A stretch of DNA of 64,000 nucleotides from CAWEDP01 sp963807925 (GCA_963807925.1 CAWEDP010000003.1:248001-312000), one strand, 5' to 3'; numbered from the stretch's first letter, positions 20,261-31,407 are shown. The notes: a model not told the origin generated them from the letters alone. Program-made: numbers and translations.

Positions 20261-22498
20261 ATGGTTGATTCCCGACTCCTCGAGCGTCACGGCCTCACAC
20301 CGGAGGAGTACGGCCGCGTCGTCGCGTTCCTCGGCCGCGAGCCCAACCTCACCGAGCTCGGGATCTTCTCGGTGATGTGGTCCGAGCACTGCAGCTACAA
20401 GAGCTCCCGGGTGCACCTGAAGACGCTGCCCACCGATGGCCCGCAGGTGCTGCAGGGCCCCGGCGAAAACGCCGGCGCCGTCGACATCGGCGACGGACTG
20501 GCCGCGGTGTTCAAGATCGAATCGCACAACCACCCGTCGTTCATCGAACCGTACCAGGGTGCGGCGACCGGCGTCGGCGGCATCATCCGCGACATCTTCA
20601 CGATGGGCGCGCGCCCGATCGCGCTGCTCAATTCGCTGCGCTTCGGCCCGCTCGACGCGCCCGGCACGCCGCGCCTGATGCAGGGGGTCGTCGCCGGCAT
20701 TGCCGGCTACGGCAACAGCATCGGAATCCCGACCGTCGGCGGCGAAATCGCGTTCGAGCCGAGCTACGCGGGCAATCCGCTGGTCAACGTGTTCTGCCTG
20801 GGCATCGCGAAGGCGTCCGACATCGTGAAGGGCGTCGCGTCGGGCGTCGGCAACAGCGTGTACTACGTGGGTGCGAAGACCGGTCGCGACGGCATCCACG
20901 GGGCGACGATGGCGTCGGCGGAGTTCGACGAGAGGTCGGCGGAGAAGCGGCCGGCCGTGCAGGTCGGCGATCCCTTCATGGAGAAGCTGCTGCTCGAAGC
21001 CTGTCTCGAGGTGATGCGGACCGACGCCCTCGTGGGCATTCAGGACATGGGCGCCGCCGGCCTCACCTGTTCCACGACCGAGATGGGGTCGCGGGGCGGC
21101 ACCGGCGTCGACATCGACGTGTCGCTGGTCCCGCAGCGCGAGACCGGCATGACGGCGTACGAAACGATGCTGTCGGAGTCGCAGGAGCGGATGCTGCTGG
21201 TCGTCAAGCGCGGACGAGAAGCCGACGTGGAGCGGATCTTCGACAAATGGGATCTCCACGCCGTGCGCATCGGCGAGGTCACCGCCGACCTCATGCTGCG
21301 GGTCCGGGAGCGCGGGGCCGTGGTGGCGGAAATCCCGAACCGCGCCCTCACCGACGAAGCGCCGGTCTACCGCCGGCCGATGGCGCCGCCCGAGTACCTC
21401 TCCGACGCCCGGCGACTGGACCTCGAGACGCTGGCCGCGGGGCCGGCGCCCAACGACGCGCTGCTGCAGCTGCTGGCGTCGCCCACCATCGGCAGCAAGC
21501 GCTGGGTGTACCGGCAGTACAATCACATGGTGCGCACCAACACGATCAACCTGCCCGGCATGGGCGCCGGCGTGGTGCGCATCAAAGGCACGGATCGAGC
21601 GCTCGCCCTGTCGGTGGACGGCAACGGCCGCTACTGCTATCTCGATCCGTCTCGCGGGGCGATGCTCGCGGTGGCCGAGGCCGCTCGGAACGTGGCCTGC
21701 GCCGGCGCGCGGCCGCTCGGCGCGACCAACTGCCTCAACTTCGGCAACCCCGAGCGCCCCTCCATCATGTGGCAGTTTGCGAACGCCGTCGAGGGCATCG
21801 CCGCTGCGTGCCGCAGGCTCGGCGTGCCGGTCACCGGCGGTAATGTGAGCCTGTACAACGAAACCGACGGCCGCGCGATCTACCCGACGCCCGTCATCGG
21901 CGTCGTCGGGCTCCTCGAGCACGTGGATTGCCTCGTGAGCCGGCCGTTCCGATCCGAGGGGGATGCGATTCTGCTCCTCGGCGTCAACCGCGGAGAGCTC
22001 GGCGGCAGCGAATATCTCAAAGTGGTCCACGACGAGGTCCGCGGCCTCCCGCCGTTCATCGATCTCGACGCCGAACGCTCCCTCCAGGCCCTTGTCGTCG
22101 ATCTGGCGGGCGCCCGGCTGCTCCGCTCCGCTCACGACTGCTCGGATGGCGGTCTTGCGGTCGCCTTGGCGGAATCGTGCTTCGACACCGGCGGCATCGG
22201 CGCGGACATTGCCGTGCAGCCTGCCGGCGTGACACGTCGCGGCGGCGTCGATCTGGCCGCCACGCTGTTCGGCGAGTCGGCATCGCGGGTCCTCGTGTCC
22301 GTCGCGCCCGAGGCGGTGCCCGACATTCTTCAGCGGGCGGCGGCCGCCGGGGTCCCGGCCGCGCCGGTCGGCCGGACCGGCGGAGCTCGCATCAGGGTGA
22401 CGGTTGGCGACGAGATCGCCCTCGACGTGGCGGTCGAGACCGCCGAACGTGCCTGGTCGTCGGCGGTCGAGCGGTATCTGGTGAAGCGCGTCGCGTAA
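20261..22498 (+). CDS. purL: FGAM synthase subunit PurL (small form)
   Basis: 745-aa ATP-dependent synthetase (FGAR to FGAM), the length expected for PurL that works with separate PurS and PurQ. It has two AIRS-like halves. Seen are SVMWSEHCSYKSSR (about residues 38-51), GVGGIIRDIFTMGARPI, IQDMGAAGLTCSTTEMG and, in the second half, GATNCLNFGNPE and the C-terminal HDCSDGGLAVALAE. It is followed by purF after a 33-nt gap. Confidence 0.96.
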   Translation: MVDSRLLERHGLTPEEYGRVVAFLGREPNLTELGIFSVMWSEHCSYKSSRVHLKTLPTDGPQVLQGPGENAGAVDIGDGLAAVFKIESHNHPSFIEPYQGAATGVGGIIRDIFTMGARPIALLNSLRFGPLDAPGTPRLMQGVVAGIAGYGNSIGIPTVGGEIAFEPSYAGNPLVNVFCLGIAKASDIVKGVASGVGNSVYYVGAKTGRDGIHGATMASAEFDERSAEKRPAVQVGDPFMEKLLLEACLEVMRTDALVGIQDMGAAGLTCSTTEMGSRGGTGVDIDVSLVPQRETGMTAYETMLSESQERMLLVVKRGREADVERIFDKWDLHAVRIGEVTADLMLRVRERGAVVAEIPNRALTDEAPVYRRPMAPPEYLSDARRLDLETLAAGPAPNDALLQLLASPTIGSKRWVYRQYNHMVRTNTINLPGMGAGVVRIKGTDRALALSVDGNGRYCYLDPSRGAMLAVAEAARNVACAGARPLGATNCLNFGNPERPSIMWQFANAVEGIAAACRRLGVPVTGGNVSLYNETDGRAIYPTPVIGVVGLLEHVDCLVSRPFRSEGDAILLLGVNRGELGGSEYLKVVHDEVRGLPPFIDLDAERSLQALVVDLAGARLLRSAHDCSDGGLAVALAESCFDTGGIGADIAVQPAGVTRRGGVDLAATLFGESASRVLVSVAPEAVPDILQRAAAAGVPAAPVGRTGGARIRVTVGDEIALDVAVETAERAWSSAVERYLVKRVA

Positions 22499-22531
22499 AC
22501 TTCAGATGCGATTGCCGCCAGGGGGACGTCA

Positions 22532-23986
22532 TTGATCGACAAGTTCAGGGACGAATGCGGCGTGTTCGGTATCTTCGGCCATCCCGAAGCGGCGAACATG
22601 ACCTACCTCGGGCTGTACGCGCTGCAGCACCGGGGGCAGGAGAGCGGCGGCATTGCCGCCTCCGACCAGACGGTCGTGCGGGTATCGCGGGCCATGGGGT
22701 ACGTGGCCGACGCCTTCGACAGCGAGACACTCGGAACGCTGCCCGGCTCGCTCGCGATCGGACACGTGCGGTACTCCACGGCCGGCTCGAGCCGGCTGAG
22801 CAACGCGCAGCCGTTCCTGATCGACTGCGCTCACGGCCAGATTGCGATCGGCCACAACGGCAATCTCGTCAACGCGCAGGAGCTGCGCGACGAGCTGGTG
22901 CGCCAGGGATCCATCTTTCAGTCCAATTCCGATACCGAAGTCGTCCTGCACCTGTTCGCCCGATCCCAGGCCAAGATGGTCGAAGACGCGATTGTCGACG
23001 CCGTCTCCCAGGTGAGGGGCGCGTTCTCGTTCGTCATGATGACGCGCGATCAACTGATCGCGGTCCGGGATCCTCATGGATTCCGGCCGCTCGCCCTTGG
23101 GCGGCTCGGCGACGCGCTCGTGGTCTGCTCCGAGACGTGCGCGATGGACCTCATCGGCGCGACCTACGTCCGGGATGTGGAGCCCGGCGAAGTCCTCGTG
23201 ATCGGGTCTCGGGGCACGAAGTCGCTCAAGCCGTTCCCGCCTGCGCCGCTCGCCCACTGCGTCTTCGAGCACGTGTACTTCGCGAGGCCTGACAGCTACG
23301 TGTTCGGCACGAGCGTCAACGAGGTGCGCACCAATCTCGGCCGCATCCTCGCGCGTGAGCAGCGCGTGGACGCCGACGTCGTGGTGCCGGTCCCTGACTC
23401 CGGCGTCTGCGCGGCGATGGGGTACTCGGAGGAGTCGGCCATCCCGCTCCGGATGGGACTGATCCGCAATCACTACGTGGGACGGACCTTCATCGAGCCC
23501 CAGGCGAACATCCGCCACTTCGGCGTGCGGGTGAAGCTGAATCCGGTCAAGAGCATCTTCGATGGCAGGCGCGTCGTGCTCATCGACGATTCGATCGTGC
23601 GCGGGACGACGAGCCGAAAGATCGTGAAGATGGTGCGGGCGGCCGGCGCGAAGGAGGTTCACGTCCGGATCAGCTGTCCGCCGACCATCTCGCCCTGCTT
23701 CTACGGGGTGGATACTCCGCGACGGTCCGAGCTGATTGCAGCCACGCACACGGTCGACGAGATCACGACATACCTTGGCGCTGATTCGGTGGCGTACCTG
23801 AGCCTCGACGGGTTGATGCAGGCCGTCGGCTCGATGAGCGGCTCCTATTGTTCGTCCTGCTATACCGGACGCTATCCGGTCGCGTTTCCCCGCGACGAGG
23901 CCAGCTACTTGCAGCTGGCGCTGAAGCTCGAGAAGCCTGAAGCCGCGGACACCGCAATCGCGGTCAGGGCCGCGGTGTTGAAGTAG
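22532..23986 (+). CDS. purF: Amidophosphoribosyltransferase
   Basis: 484-aa enzyme of the first committed purine step (PRPP + Gln to phosphoribosylamine). The start is TTG at 22532 with a GGGGGA SD (22521). Residues MIDKFRDE look like a short propeptide ending before Cys9 (CGVFGIFG), which would become the N-terminal nucleophile after processing. The PRPP-binding motif is in VVLIDDSIVRGTTSRKIV. Cysteines CSSCYTGRYP near the C-terminus and another after ISCPP suggest the Fe-S type of PurF. Confidence 0.95.
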   Translation: MIDKFRDECGVFGIFGHPEAANMTYLGLYALQHRGQESGGIAASDQTVVRVSRAMGYVADAFDSETLGTLPGSLAIGHVRYSTAGSSRLSNAQPFLIDCAHGQIAIGHNGNLVNAQELRDELVRQGSIFQSNSDTEVVLHLFARSQAKMVEDAIVDAVSQVRGAFSFVMMTRDQLIAVRDPHGFRPLALGRLGDALVVCSETCAMDLIGATYVRDVEPGEVLVIGSRGTKSLKPFPPAPLAHCVFEHVYFARPDSYVFGTSVNEVRTNLGRILAREQRVDADVVVPVPDSGVCAAMGYSEESAIPLRMGLIRNHYVGRTFIEPQANIRHFGVRVKLNPVKSIFDGRRVVLIDDSIVRGTTSRKIVKMVRAAGAKEVHVRISCPPTISPCFYGVDTPRRSELIAATHTVDEITTYLGADSVAYLSLDGLMQAVGSMSGSYCSSCYTGRYPVAFPRDEASYLQLALKLEKPEAADTAIAVRAAVLK

Positions 23987-24013
23987 ACACGGCGTTGAAG
24001 TAGTCACCAAGAC

Positions 24014-25246
24014 ATGCGTCGTCGACAGCCGATCGCCGGGCGCGCCGCCCTTCTCGTGGTTCTCCTCGGCACCCTGGGCGTCGTTCGTCCCGTTCTGTCC
24101 CAGGAACCGGCGGCGCCCCAGGCCACCTCGGCGGCGCAGCTCAAGGCCGCTATCGACAAGCTCGGCGATCTCGACTACGCGACCCGTACCAACGCCGCGC
24201 GGACCGTCAGGCGGACCGCGGCGGCTCAGGCCGTGCCGGCCCTGCTGCAGGCGGTGAGCGAGCACGCGGACGGGTACGTGCGCTATCGCGCCCTGGTGCT
24301 GCTGACCGGGTTCAACGATCCGCGTACGAAGGACGCGATGCGCGAGTCGCTCGCCAGCCCGAACGACCGCCTGCGCACGGTGGCGTACAGCTTCTTCGAG
24401 CACAACCCGGATCGCGCGCTCCTCGGCCCGCTGCTCTCGGCCCTCGACCGCGAACAGGGGGAGTTCGTGCGGCCGGCGCTCGTCCGCGCGCTGGCTGCGG
24501 CCGGACGACACGTCACCGACCCGGGCGCACGCGCCGAGGTCGGCAGGGTGCACGACGTGCTGGTGCGCGACGTGTCGCGCGGCGAAGACTTCTTCCGGAG
24601 CGCCGTGATCGAGGCGCTCGGCGACTACCAGGCAGCCTACGCCTTCGACGCTATCACGGCGGTGGCCAAGCTCGACGGACCGCTCCAGGACGATGCGGCG
24701 CTGGCGCTGGGTAAGGTCGGGGACAAGCGGGCGATCGAAACGCTGGCAGGGCTCCAGCGCTCAGCCCCCCGGCGCGCGCAACCGACGATTGCGGCCGCCA
24801 TCTGCCTGCTCGGCACCAACTGCCCGACGCATCTGAACTTCATCACCGAGACGTTGAGGTTTGCGGACGAGAATTCCGGCTTTCAGGATCTGCTGCGAAG
24901 CGCCGCCGCAGGGCTGGCCGCGCTCGGCAGCGCCGGCCACGTCGAGGCCGTCGACCCGTTGTTCGAGGTCGGCATCCCGGCGAAAGCGGAAAGCACTCGG
25001 GCCCCGGTCGCGCTGGCGGTCGGCGCGGTGGCGCTGCGGAACACGCCGCTGATGCTCGGCTTCCTCGCCAGGCAGTCCGACCAGCCCGGGGCCATTGCGC
25101 TCTTGGCGGACGGGTTCGACATGCTCGAGGAAGATCTGGACAAGGAGCTCTTCTTTGCGCTCGTCCGGCGCACCTATTGGGCCGCGGCCGAGAAGTCGCC
25201 CGACCGCGCGCTCATGCAGACGCTCATCGGGAAGCTCGACTTTTGA
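24014..25246 (+). CDS. Exported HEAT-repeat protein inside the purine cluster
   Basis: 410 aa. An N-terminal signal peptide (about residues 1-30, RAALLVVLLGTLGVVRPVLSQ) is followed by alpha-helical HEAT-like repeats (ARTVRRTAAAQAVPALLQAV, RTKDAMRESLASPNDRLRTVAY, AALALGKVGDKRAIETLAGL). HEAT scaffolds bind proteins; no enzyme motif is seen, so the function is unknown. It lies between purF and purM, and its TGA overlaps the TTG start of purM by 4 nt, making its placement hard to explain as chance. It is probably periplasmic or lipid-exposed. Confidence 0.75.
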   Translation: MRRRQPIAGRAALLVVLLGTLGVVRPVLSQEPAAPQATSAAQLKAAIDKLGDLDYATRTNAARTVRRTAAAQAVPALLQAVSEHADGYVRYRALVLLTGFNDPRTKDAMRESLASPNDRLRTVAYSFFEHNPDRALLGPLLSALDREQGEFVRPALVRALAAAGRHVTDPGARAEVGRVHDVLVRDVSRGEDFFRSAVIEALGDYQAAYAFDAITAVAKLDGPLQDDAALALGKVGDKRAIETLAGLQRSAPRRAQPTIAAAICLLGTNCPTHLNFITETLRFADENSGFQDLLRSAAAGLAALGSAGHVEAVDPLFEVGIPAKAESTRAPVALAVGAVALRNTPLMLGFLARQSDQPGAIALLADGFDMLEEDLDKELFFALVRRTYWAAAEKSPDRALMQTLIGKLDF

Positions 25247-26292
25247 CGGCCGACTCTTCGTCCGCGCCCGCCGATTACCGCCACGCCGGCGTCGACCTCG
25301 ACGCCGGCAACGAGACCGTGCGGCGCATCAAGGCGATTGCGCGGCGGACCTTCACGCCCGGCGTGCTGTCCGAGATCGGATCGTTCGGCGGACTGTTTCG
25401 CCTGAACGCCGAGCGGTACCGCGACCCGGTGCTGGTATCGAGCGCTGACGGCGTGGGGACCAAGTTGAAGGTGGCCTTCATGACAGGCCGCCACGACTCG
25501 GTGGGCGGCGATCTCGTGAACCACTGCGTCAACGACATCCTGGTCCAGGGCGCGCAGCCGTTGTTCTTTCTCGATTATCTGGCCACCGGCCGGCTGTCCC
25601 CCGATATCGCCGAACAGGTGATTGCCGGCATCGGTCGGGCCTGTGCGGACAACGGCTGTGCCCTCATCGGCGGCGAAACGGCGGAAATGCCGGGGTTCTA
25701 CGCCGACGGCGAATACGATCTCGCCGGCTTCATCGTCGGCGTGGTCGAGCGCGAGGCGATCGTCGACGGCCGAGGGATCGTTCCCGGTGATGCCCTGATC
25801 GGCCTTCCGTCGGCCGGACTGCACACGAACGGCTATTCGCTCGCGCGCCACGTGCTGTTCGATCTCGCCGGCTTCCAGGCCGGCACCCGGGTCGACGAGC
25901 TCGGCACGACGGTGGGTGACGCCCTGCTGGCGCCGCATCGGTCGTACCTGGCGGCGGTGCGTCCGCTGCTGGGCGCCGGACTGGTCAAGGGCATGGCGCA
26001 CATCACCGGCGGCGGCATGACCGACAACCTGCCGCGCATCATGCCGGCGGGCTGCGCGGCGGTGGTCGATCGGAGTGCCTGGCGGCCGTCCGCGATATTC
26101 ACGGTGATCGAGCGCCACGGGAGGATCGCCGCCGACCAGATGTACCGCGTGTTCAACATGGGCATCGGCCTCGTCGTGGTCGTCGCCGCCGCCGACGCGG
26201 ACCGCGCGTGCGAGAGCCTCAGCCGCGCCGGAGAACAGCCTGCGTCGATCGGCCGGGTCGTGGCGGGGCCCGGCGGCGTCGGCTACGCCTGA
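25243..26292 (+). CDS. purM: Phosphoribosylformylglycinamidine cyclo-ligase (AIR synthetase)
   Basis: 349-aa ATP-dependent cyclase (FGAM to AIR). Family motifs are DYRHAGVDLDAGNE, SSADGVGTKLKVAF, NDILVQGAQPLFFLDY, GGETAEMPGFY and HITGGGMTDNLPRI. The start is TTG at 25243, overlapping the TGA of the HEAT-repeat gene by 4 nt; the frame extends to 25177, but those residues are not PurM-like. The end is 7 nt before purN. Confidence 0.95.
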   Translation: MTADSSSAPADYRHAGVDLDAGNETVRRIKAIARRTFTPGVLSEIGSFGGLFRLNAERYRDPVLVSSADGVGTKLKVAFMTGRHDSVGGDLVNHCVNDILVQGAQPLFFLDYLATGRLSPDIAEQVIAGIGRACADNGCALIGGETAEMPGFYADGEYDLAGFIVGVVEREAIVDGRGIVPGDALIGLPSAGLHTNGYSLARHVLFDLAGFQAGTRVDELGTTVGDALLAPHRSYLAAVRPLLGAGLVKGMAHITGGGMTDNLPRIMPAGCAAVVDRSAWRPSAIFTVIERHGRIAADQMYRVFNMGIGLVVVVAAADADRACESLSRAGEQPASIGRVVAGPGGVGYA

Positions 26293-26299
26293 CGCCGGC

Positions 26300-26932
26300 G
26301 TGTCTGCCTCCCCGCCTTTTCACGGCCGGCGCCTGGGAGTGCTCATCTCCGGCCGCGGCAGCAATCTTCAGTCGCTCATCGACGCGATCGCCGGCGGTCG
26401 CCTCGACGCCACGATTGGCGTGGTGATCTCGAATCGCCACGACGCGGGCGGGCTGTCGCGGGCGCGCGCGGCGGGCATCGACGCGCTCACCGTGCGTGCC
26501 AGCGATCACCCGGATCGCGACGCGTACGATCGCGCCATGGCCACCGCGCTCCGCGAGCGAGGCGTCGACCTGGTGTGCCTGGCCGGTTTCATGCGGATCG
26601 TGGGACCGCCGGTGATCCAGGCGTTTCCGCACCGAATCCTCAACATCCACCCGTCGCTGCTGCCGGCGTTCCCCGGGCTGAACGCGCAGCGGCAGGCGCT
26701 CGCCCACGGCGTGCGCGTCACCGGCGCGACGGTCCATCTCGTCACCGCCGGTCTCGATGAGGGCCCGATCGTCCTGCAGGCGGCGGTCCCGGTGCTCGAC
26801 GACGACACTGTCGAGACGCTGTCGGAGCGGATTCTGGTCGAGGAACACCGCCTCTATCCCGAGGCCGTGCGGCTCGTGCTCCAGGGCGGGTGGGCGGTTC
26901 ACGGCCGCCGGTTCGTGCGTCAGACGTCCTGA
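26300..26932 (+). CDS. purN: Phosphoribosylglycinamide formyltransferase
   Basis: 210-aa GAR transformylase using 10-formyl-THF. It has the start LGVLISGRGSNLQSLID, the catalytic region in NIHPSLLPAFPGLNAQ and the Asp in VTAGLDEGPIVLQ. The Ser-rich lead (MSASPPFHGRR) precedes the family start by only a few residues. GTG start at 26300. It is the last purine gene here and converges on the metallophosphoesterase (7-nt gap). Confidence 0.95.
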   Translation: MSASPPFHGRRLGVLISGRGSNLQSLIDAIAGGRLDATIGVVISNRHDAGGLSRARAAGIDALTVRASDHPDRDAYDRAMATALRERGVDLVCLAGFMRIVGPPVIQAFPHRILNIHPSLLPAFPGLNAQRQALAHGVRVTGATVHLVTAGLDEGPIVLQAAVPVLDDDTVETLSERILVEEHRLYPEAVRLVLQGGWAVHGRRFVRQTS

Positions 26933-26939
26933 AAGCGGG

Positions 26940-27797
26940 TCAGGCGCGCGTCAGCGTGAGGATGGCGACTTCGGGGGGACAGTTGATGCGGATCGGGACG
27001 TATACCGTGCCGACGCCGCGGCTGACGAACATCGTCGTCGGACCGCGACGGCCGATGCCGGCGATCACGGGGAACTTCTGCGCGGCAACCGCGCCGATGC
27101 CGGGCAGCACGACCTGTCCGCCGTGGGTGTGGCCGGCGAGCACGAGCGGGATACCGAGCGCGGCCGCCTCGGTCAGCCGCCGCGGGTCGTGCGCGAGCAG
27201 CACCCGAAAGCCGGTGGCGCCCCGGACCAGCGACGCGATGTCGGATTGCCGGCGCGTCCAGAATCTGATGCCGACGAAATCGACCGCGTGGCCGTTGATC
27301 GTCACCCTCGTGCGCGCGTCGCGCAGCATCTGGACACCCCGAGCCGTCAATGCGGCCGGCATGTCGTGGTCGTCGTCGTGGTTGCCGAGAATCCCGTACA
27401 CGCCGTAGGGCGCCGACAAGGGGACGAGCGCTTCGGCCGACGCTTCGACGTATCGGCGATCGCCCCACGTCACGTAATCGCCGCCGAGCACGATCACGTC
27501 CGGCTGCTCGCTCATCAGCGCCGCGACCGCGCGCGCCACGTCCTCGTGCGGCACCCAGCGGCTGCGGTGAATGTCGGTGAGCAGACCGACTCGCAAGCCG
27601 GCGAGCGCCGGCGGGAGCCGCGCCACCGGCAGGTCCGTGCGCGTGGTCTCCAGCGCGTGGCGTGCGTACAGGAAGCCGTACGCGGAGCCGCCGACGAGGG
27701 TCGCGCTGCCAGCGCCGGCGAACATGCGCAGGACCGCACGGCGGCTGATGGTCCCGCGGCCGGGCTCGGCCCGCAGAGCGCGTCGGAGGATCGCCAT
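26940..27797 (-). CDS. Calcineurin-like metallophosphoesterase with N-terminal export signal
   Basis: 285-aa two-metal phosphoesterase. Metal ligands appear in LLTDIHRS, VLGGDYV, ILGNHDDDHD, LLAHDP and AGHTHGGQ, the classical order. N-terminal SRRAVLRMFAGAGSATLVGG looks like a twin-arginine or membrane-anchor signal, so it likely acts outside the cytoplasm; YaeI-like phospholipid pyrophosphatases are the nearest style, but the substrate is not determined. It is divergent from tyrS with only 20 nt between start codons. Confidence 0.83.
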   Translation of the reverse strand: MAILRRALRAEPGRGTISRRAVLRMFAGAGSATLVGGSAYGFLYARHALETTRTDLPVARLPPALAGLRVGLLTDIHRSRWVPHEDVARAVAALMSEQPDVIVLGGDYVTWGDRRYVEASAEALVPLSAPYGVYGILGNHDDDHDMPAALTARGVQMLRDARTRVTINGHAVDFVGIRFWTRRQSDIASLVRGATGFRVLLAHDPRRLTEAAALGIPLVLAGHTHGGQVVLPGIGAVAAQKFPVIAGIGRRGPTTMFVSRGVGTVYVPIRINCPPEVAILTLTRA

Positions 27798-27803
27798 CGA
27801 CTG

Positions 27804-27809
27804 TATAGT
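27804..27809 (+). promoter_or_regulatory. Candidate -10 box for tyrS (near-leaderless)
   Basis: TATAGT lies 8 nt before the tyrS ATG at 27818, implying transcription starting at or next to the start codon. The box falls in the 20-nt space shared with the divergent phosphoesterase. Confidence 0.45.
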
Positions 27810-27817
27810 AAACGTGA

Positions 27818-29092
27818 ATGTCGAATCTGTTCGATGAGTTGAGCTGGCGCGGTCTGGTCTACGACGCGACCGACGGCGTGGCGGCCGCCCTCGCGACCGA
27901 GCAGGTGACCGCGTATATCGGATTCGATCCCACGGCGGCGAGCCTCCACGTCGGGAACTTCCTGACCCTCATGGGGCTGGCACGGCTGCAGCGGTTCGGT
28001 CACACGCCGATCGCGGTCGTGGGCGGCGGCACTGGCCTGATCGGCGATCCGAGCGGCAAGTCGCAGGAGCGCACGCTGCAGTCGGCGGATCAGGTCGAAC
28101 GCAACGTCGCCGCCATTCGCGCGCAGCTCGAACGCTTCCTCGATTTCGGCGCCGGTCCGAATGCGGCGCGCATCGTCGACAATGCGGACTGGCTGGCGAG
28201 GGTGGAGCTGCTGTCGTTCCTGCGAGACGCGGGCAAGCATTTCACGGTCAGCTACATGCTGCAGAAGGAAGCGGTCAGCCGGCGGCTCGAGAGCGAGGAA
28301 GGCATCTCCTTCACCGAGTTCAGCTATCTGCTGCTCCAGGCGTACGACTTCCTGCAGCTGTTCGACCGCTGCGGGTGCACGCTCCAGATGGGTGGCAGCG
28401 ATCAGTGGGGCAACATCACGGCGGGCATCGATCTCATCCGGAAGCTGCGCGCGCGGAAGGCCCATGGCCTCGTGTGGCCGCTCATGAAGACCGCGTCGGG
28501 CGTGAAATTCGGCAAGACCGAGACGGGTACGGTGTGGCTCGACCCAGCGAGGACCTCGTCGTTCGCGTTCTTCCAGTTCTGGCTGAACACCGACGATCGT
28601 GACGTGTTCATGTATCTGAAGTCGTTCACGTTTCTCGATCGCGAGACGATCGGGGAGCTCGAGCGCGCGCACGCGGCTGCGCCCGAGAGGCGGGAGGCGC
28701 AACGCACGCTGGCGCGAGAGGTGACGGCGCTGGTGCACGGTGCGGAGGAGACGGCGCGCGCGGAACGCGCGGCGGCGGCGCTGTTCACCGGCGAGCTGAA
28801 GGGTCTGTCGGCGGCCGAGCTGCTCGGCGTGCTCGGAGACGTCCCCTCGACGACGGTCCGGGCCGGCGTGCTGTCGGAGCATGCGCTGCCGAAATGGATC
28901 GCCACGACCGGGCTCGCGCCGTCGACCAGCCAGGCGCTGCAGCTGATCCGGAGTGGCGGCATCTACGTCAACAACGAGCGGGTCACCGACGAGAGGCGGC
29001 GGTTGATGGCGAGCGATGCGATTGACGGTGAAGTCATCGTGCTCGGCAAGGGGCAGCGCCAGAAGCACGTGCTGCGGATCGTGGACGGTTGA
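27818..29092 (+). CDS. tyrS: Tyrosyl-tRNA synthetase
   Basis: 424-aa class I synthetase charging tRNA-Tyr. The HIGH-like motif is HVGN (residues 44-47), the KMSKS-like loop is KFGKTETG, and the Tyr-binding region contains YIGFDPTA and QMGGSDQWGNI. A C-terminal S4 RNA-binding domain is visible (ALQLIRSGGIYVNNERV). Length and motifs fit the bacterial TyrRS type. Its stop codon lies only 2 nt before the -35 of the likely rRNA promoter. Confidence 0.96.
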   Translation: MSNLFDELSWRGLVYDATDGVAAALATEQVTAYIGFDPTAASLHVGNFLTLMGLARLQRFGHTPIAVVGGGTGLIGDPSGKSQERTLQSADQVERNVAAIRAQLERFLDFGAGPNAARIVDNADWLARVELLSFLRDAGKHFTVSYMLQKEAVSRRLESEEGISFTEFSYLLLQAYDFLQLFDRCGCTLQMGGSDQWGNITAGIDLIRKLRARKAHGLVWPLMKTASGVKFGKTETGTVWLDPARTSSFAFFQFWLNTDDRDVFMYLKSFTFLDRETIGELERAHAAAPERREAQRTLAREVTALVHGAEETARAERAAAALFTGELKGLSAAELLGVLGDVPSTTVRAGVLSEHALPKWIATTGLAPSTSQALQLIRSGGIYVNNERVTDERRRLMASDAIDGEVIVLGKGQRQKHVLRIVDG

Positions 29093-29093
29093 C

Positions 29094-29122
29094 TTGACGG
29101 ATCAGCCGGCGTACGGGATACT
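29094..29122 (+). promoter_or_regulatory. Candidate rRNA operon promoter P1
   Basis: TTGACG (29094-29099), a 17-nt spacer, then GATACT (29117-29122): a good sigma-70-type promoter placed right after the tyrS stop. It would give a leader of about 720 nt before 16S. Confidence 0.5.
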
Positions 29123-29476
29123 CTTTGACACGTTCGGTCCGCCGGAATCCGGAGAGTCGAGATCCGGGAATCTGGAAGTCTGAAAGTCAATACCTCTGAA
29201 GCAGGCACATCGGACATAGGGGCTGGGGGCGCCCGCTTTCCGCAGCGTCTTCGGTCTTCGTTCGGGCGGTCTTCACCTCGAGGTCCGAGGGGCCGGCCCC
29301 CGGGGGGTTGACGGAGAGTTGACAGAAGGTCAAGGGTCTAGTAACCTTGGAAGGTTCCCCTAAACACGCCGCGACCGACACGCGGCGGGCCCTGCTGGCA
29401 AGTCCAGGTGGGTGGGACGGGGGCCTCGCGGTTCCGCGAGCGCAGTCGGCGGGGCGCCTCGGGCGCGCCGGCGGTC

Positions 29477-29515
29477 GGTTCTTTGAAAACTAGATAGTGC
29501 GTGCAAGCACACACA
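29477..29515 (+). other. 5' half of 16S processing stem
   Basis: Bases here are complementary to 31541-31580 downstream of 16S, including the perfect core AACTAGATA against TATCTAGTT. The pair would enclose pre-16S in a long helix for RNase III-type cleavage. boxA lies in its 5' part. Confidence 0.6.
29479..29488 (+). promoter_or_regulatory. boxA antitermination motif before 16S
   Basis: TTCTTTGAAA, close to the boxA recognised by NusB/S10. Similar copies precede 23S and 5S. Confidence 0.55.
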
Positions 29516-29850
29516 CACAGCCCGTCAACTTTCGCGTGTCGGGCCGGTGAGTTCTTCGAGCCGAAGGGGCGAGAGGAGCTCGGCGGTCGGGCGGCGGAAG
29601 AAGACAGAGAGTCAGCGGATGGCGCCGCGGAAGCGGCCGGCAGGATCATCAATCCGGATCGGGTGGTTCGGGAGATCGAGCCAAAGACCCGAGCGATCGT
29701 GCCGGCTGGCGGCGACCATCAGACCATAAAGACGGATTGAACAACGCAGAGCCATTTCATCAACAGCTCGCGTTAACGAGTTGTCCCTGAGGCGGCCGTT
29801 CGGCGTGCGCGGCAACGCGCGCGGCGGCGGGCGCCGATGGGCAGCGACCT

Positions 29851-31407
<1,557 letters not shown>

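Larger units (their letters stand above)
29093..29850 (+). other. rRNA leader region
   Basis: 758 nt without a protein gene. It holds P1, a weaker second promoter candidate (TTGACA 29319-29324, 17 nt, TAACCT 29342-29347), boxA (29479-29488), a CA-rich tract near 29507-29519 and the 5' half of the 16S processing stem. The short open frames here have no coding character. Confidence 0.6.

Noticed and set aside
20168..22135. 655-codon leftward open frame opposite purL
   Set aside because: Its composition mirrors purL codon bias, and purL motifs are complete.
29507..29519. CA-rich tract in the rRNA leader as a microsatellite of interest
   Set aside because: Very short and partly in the processing stem.
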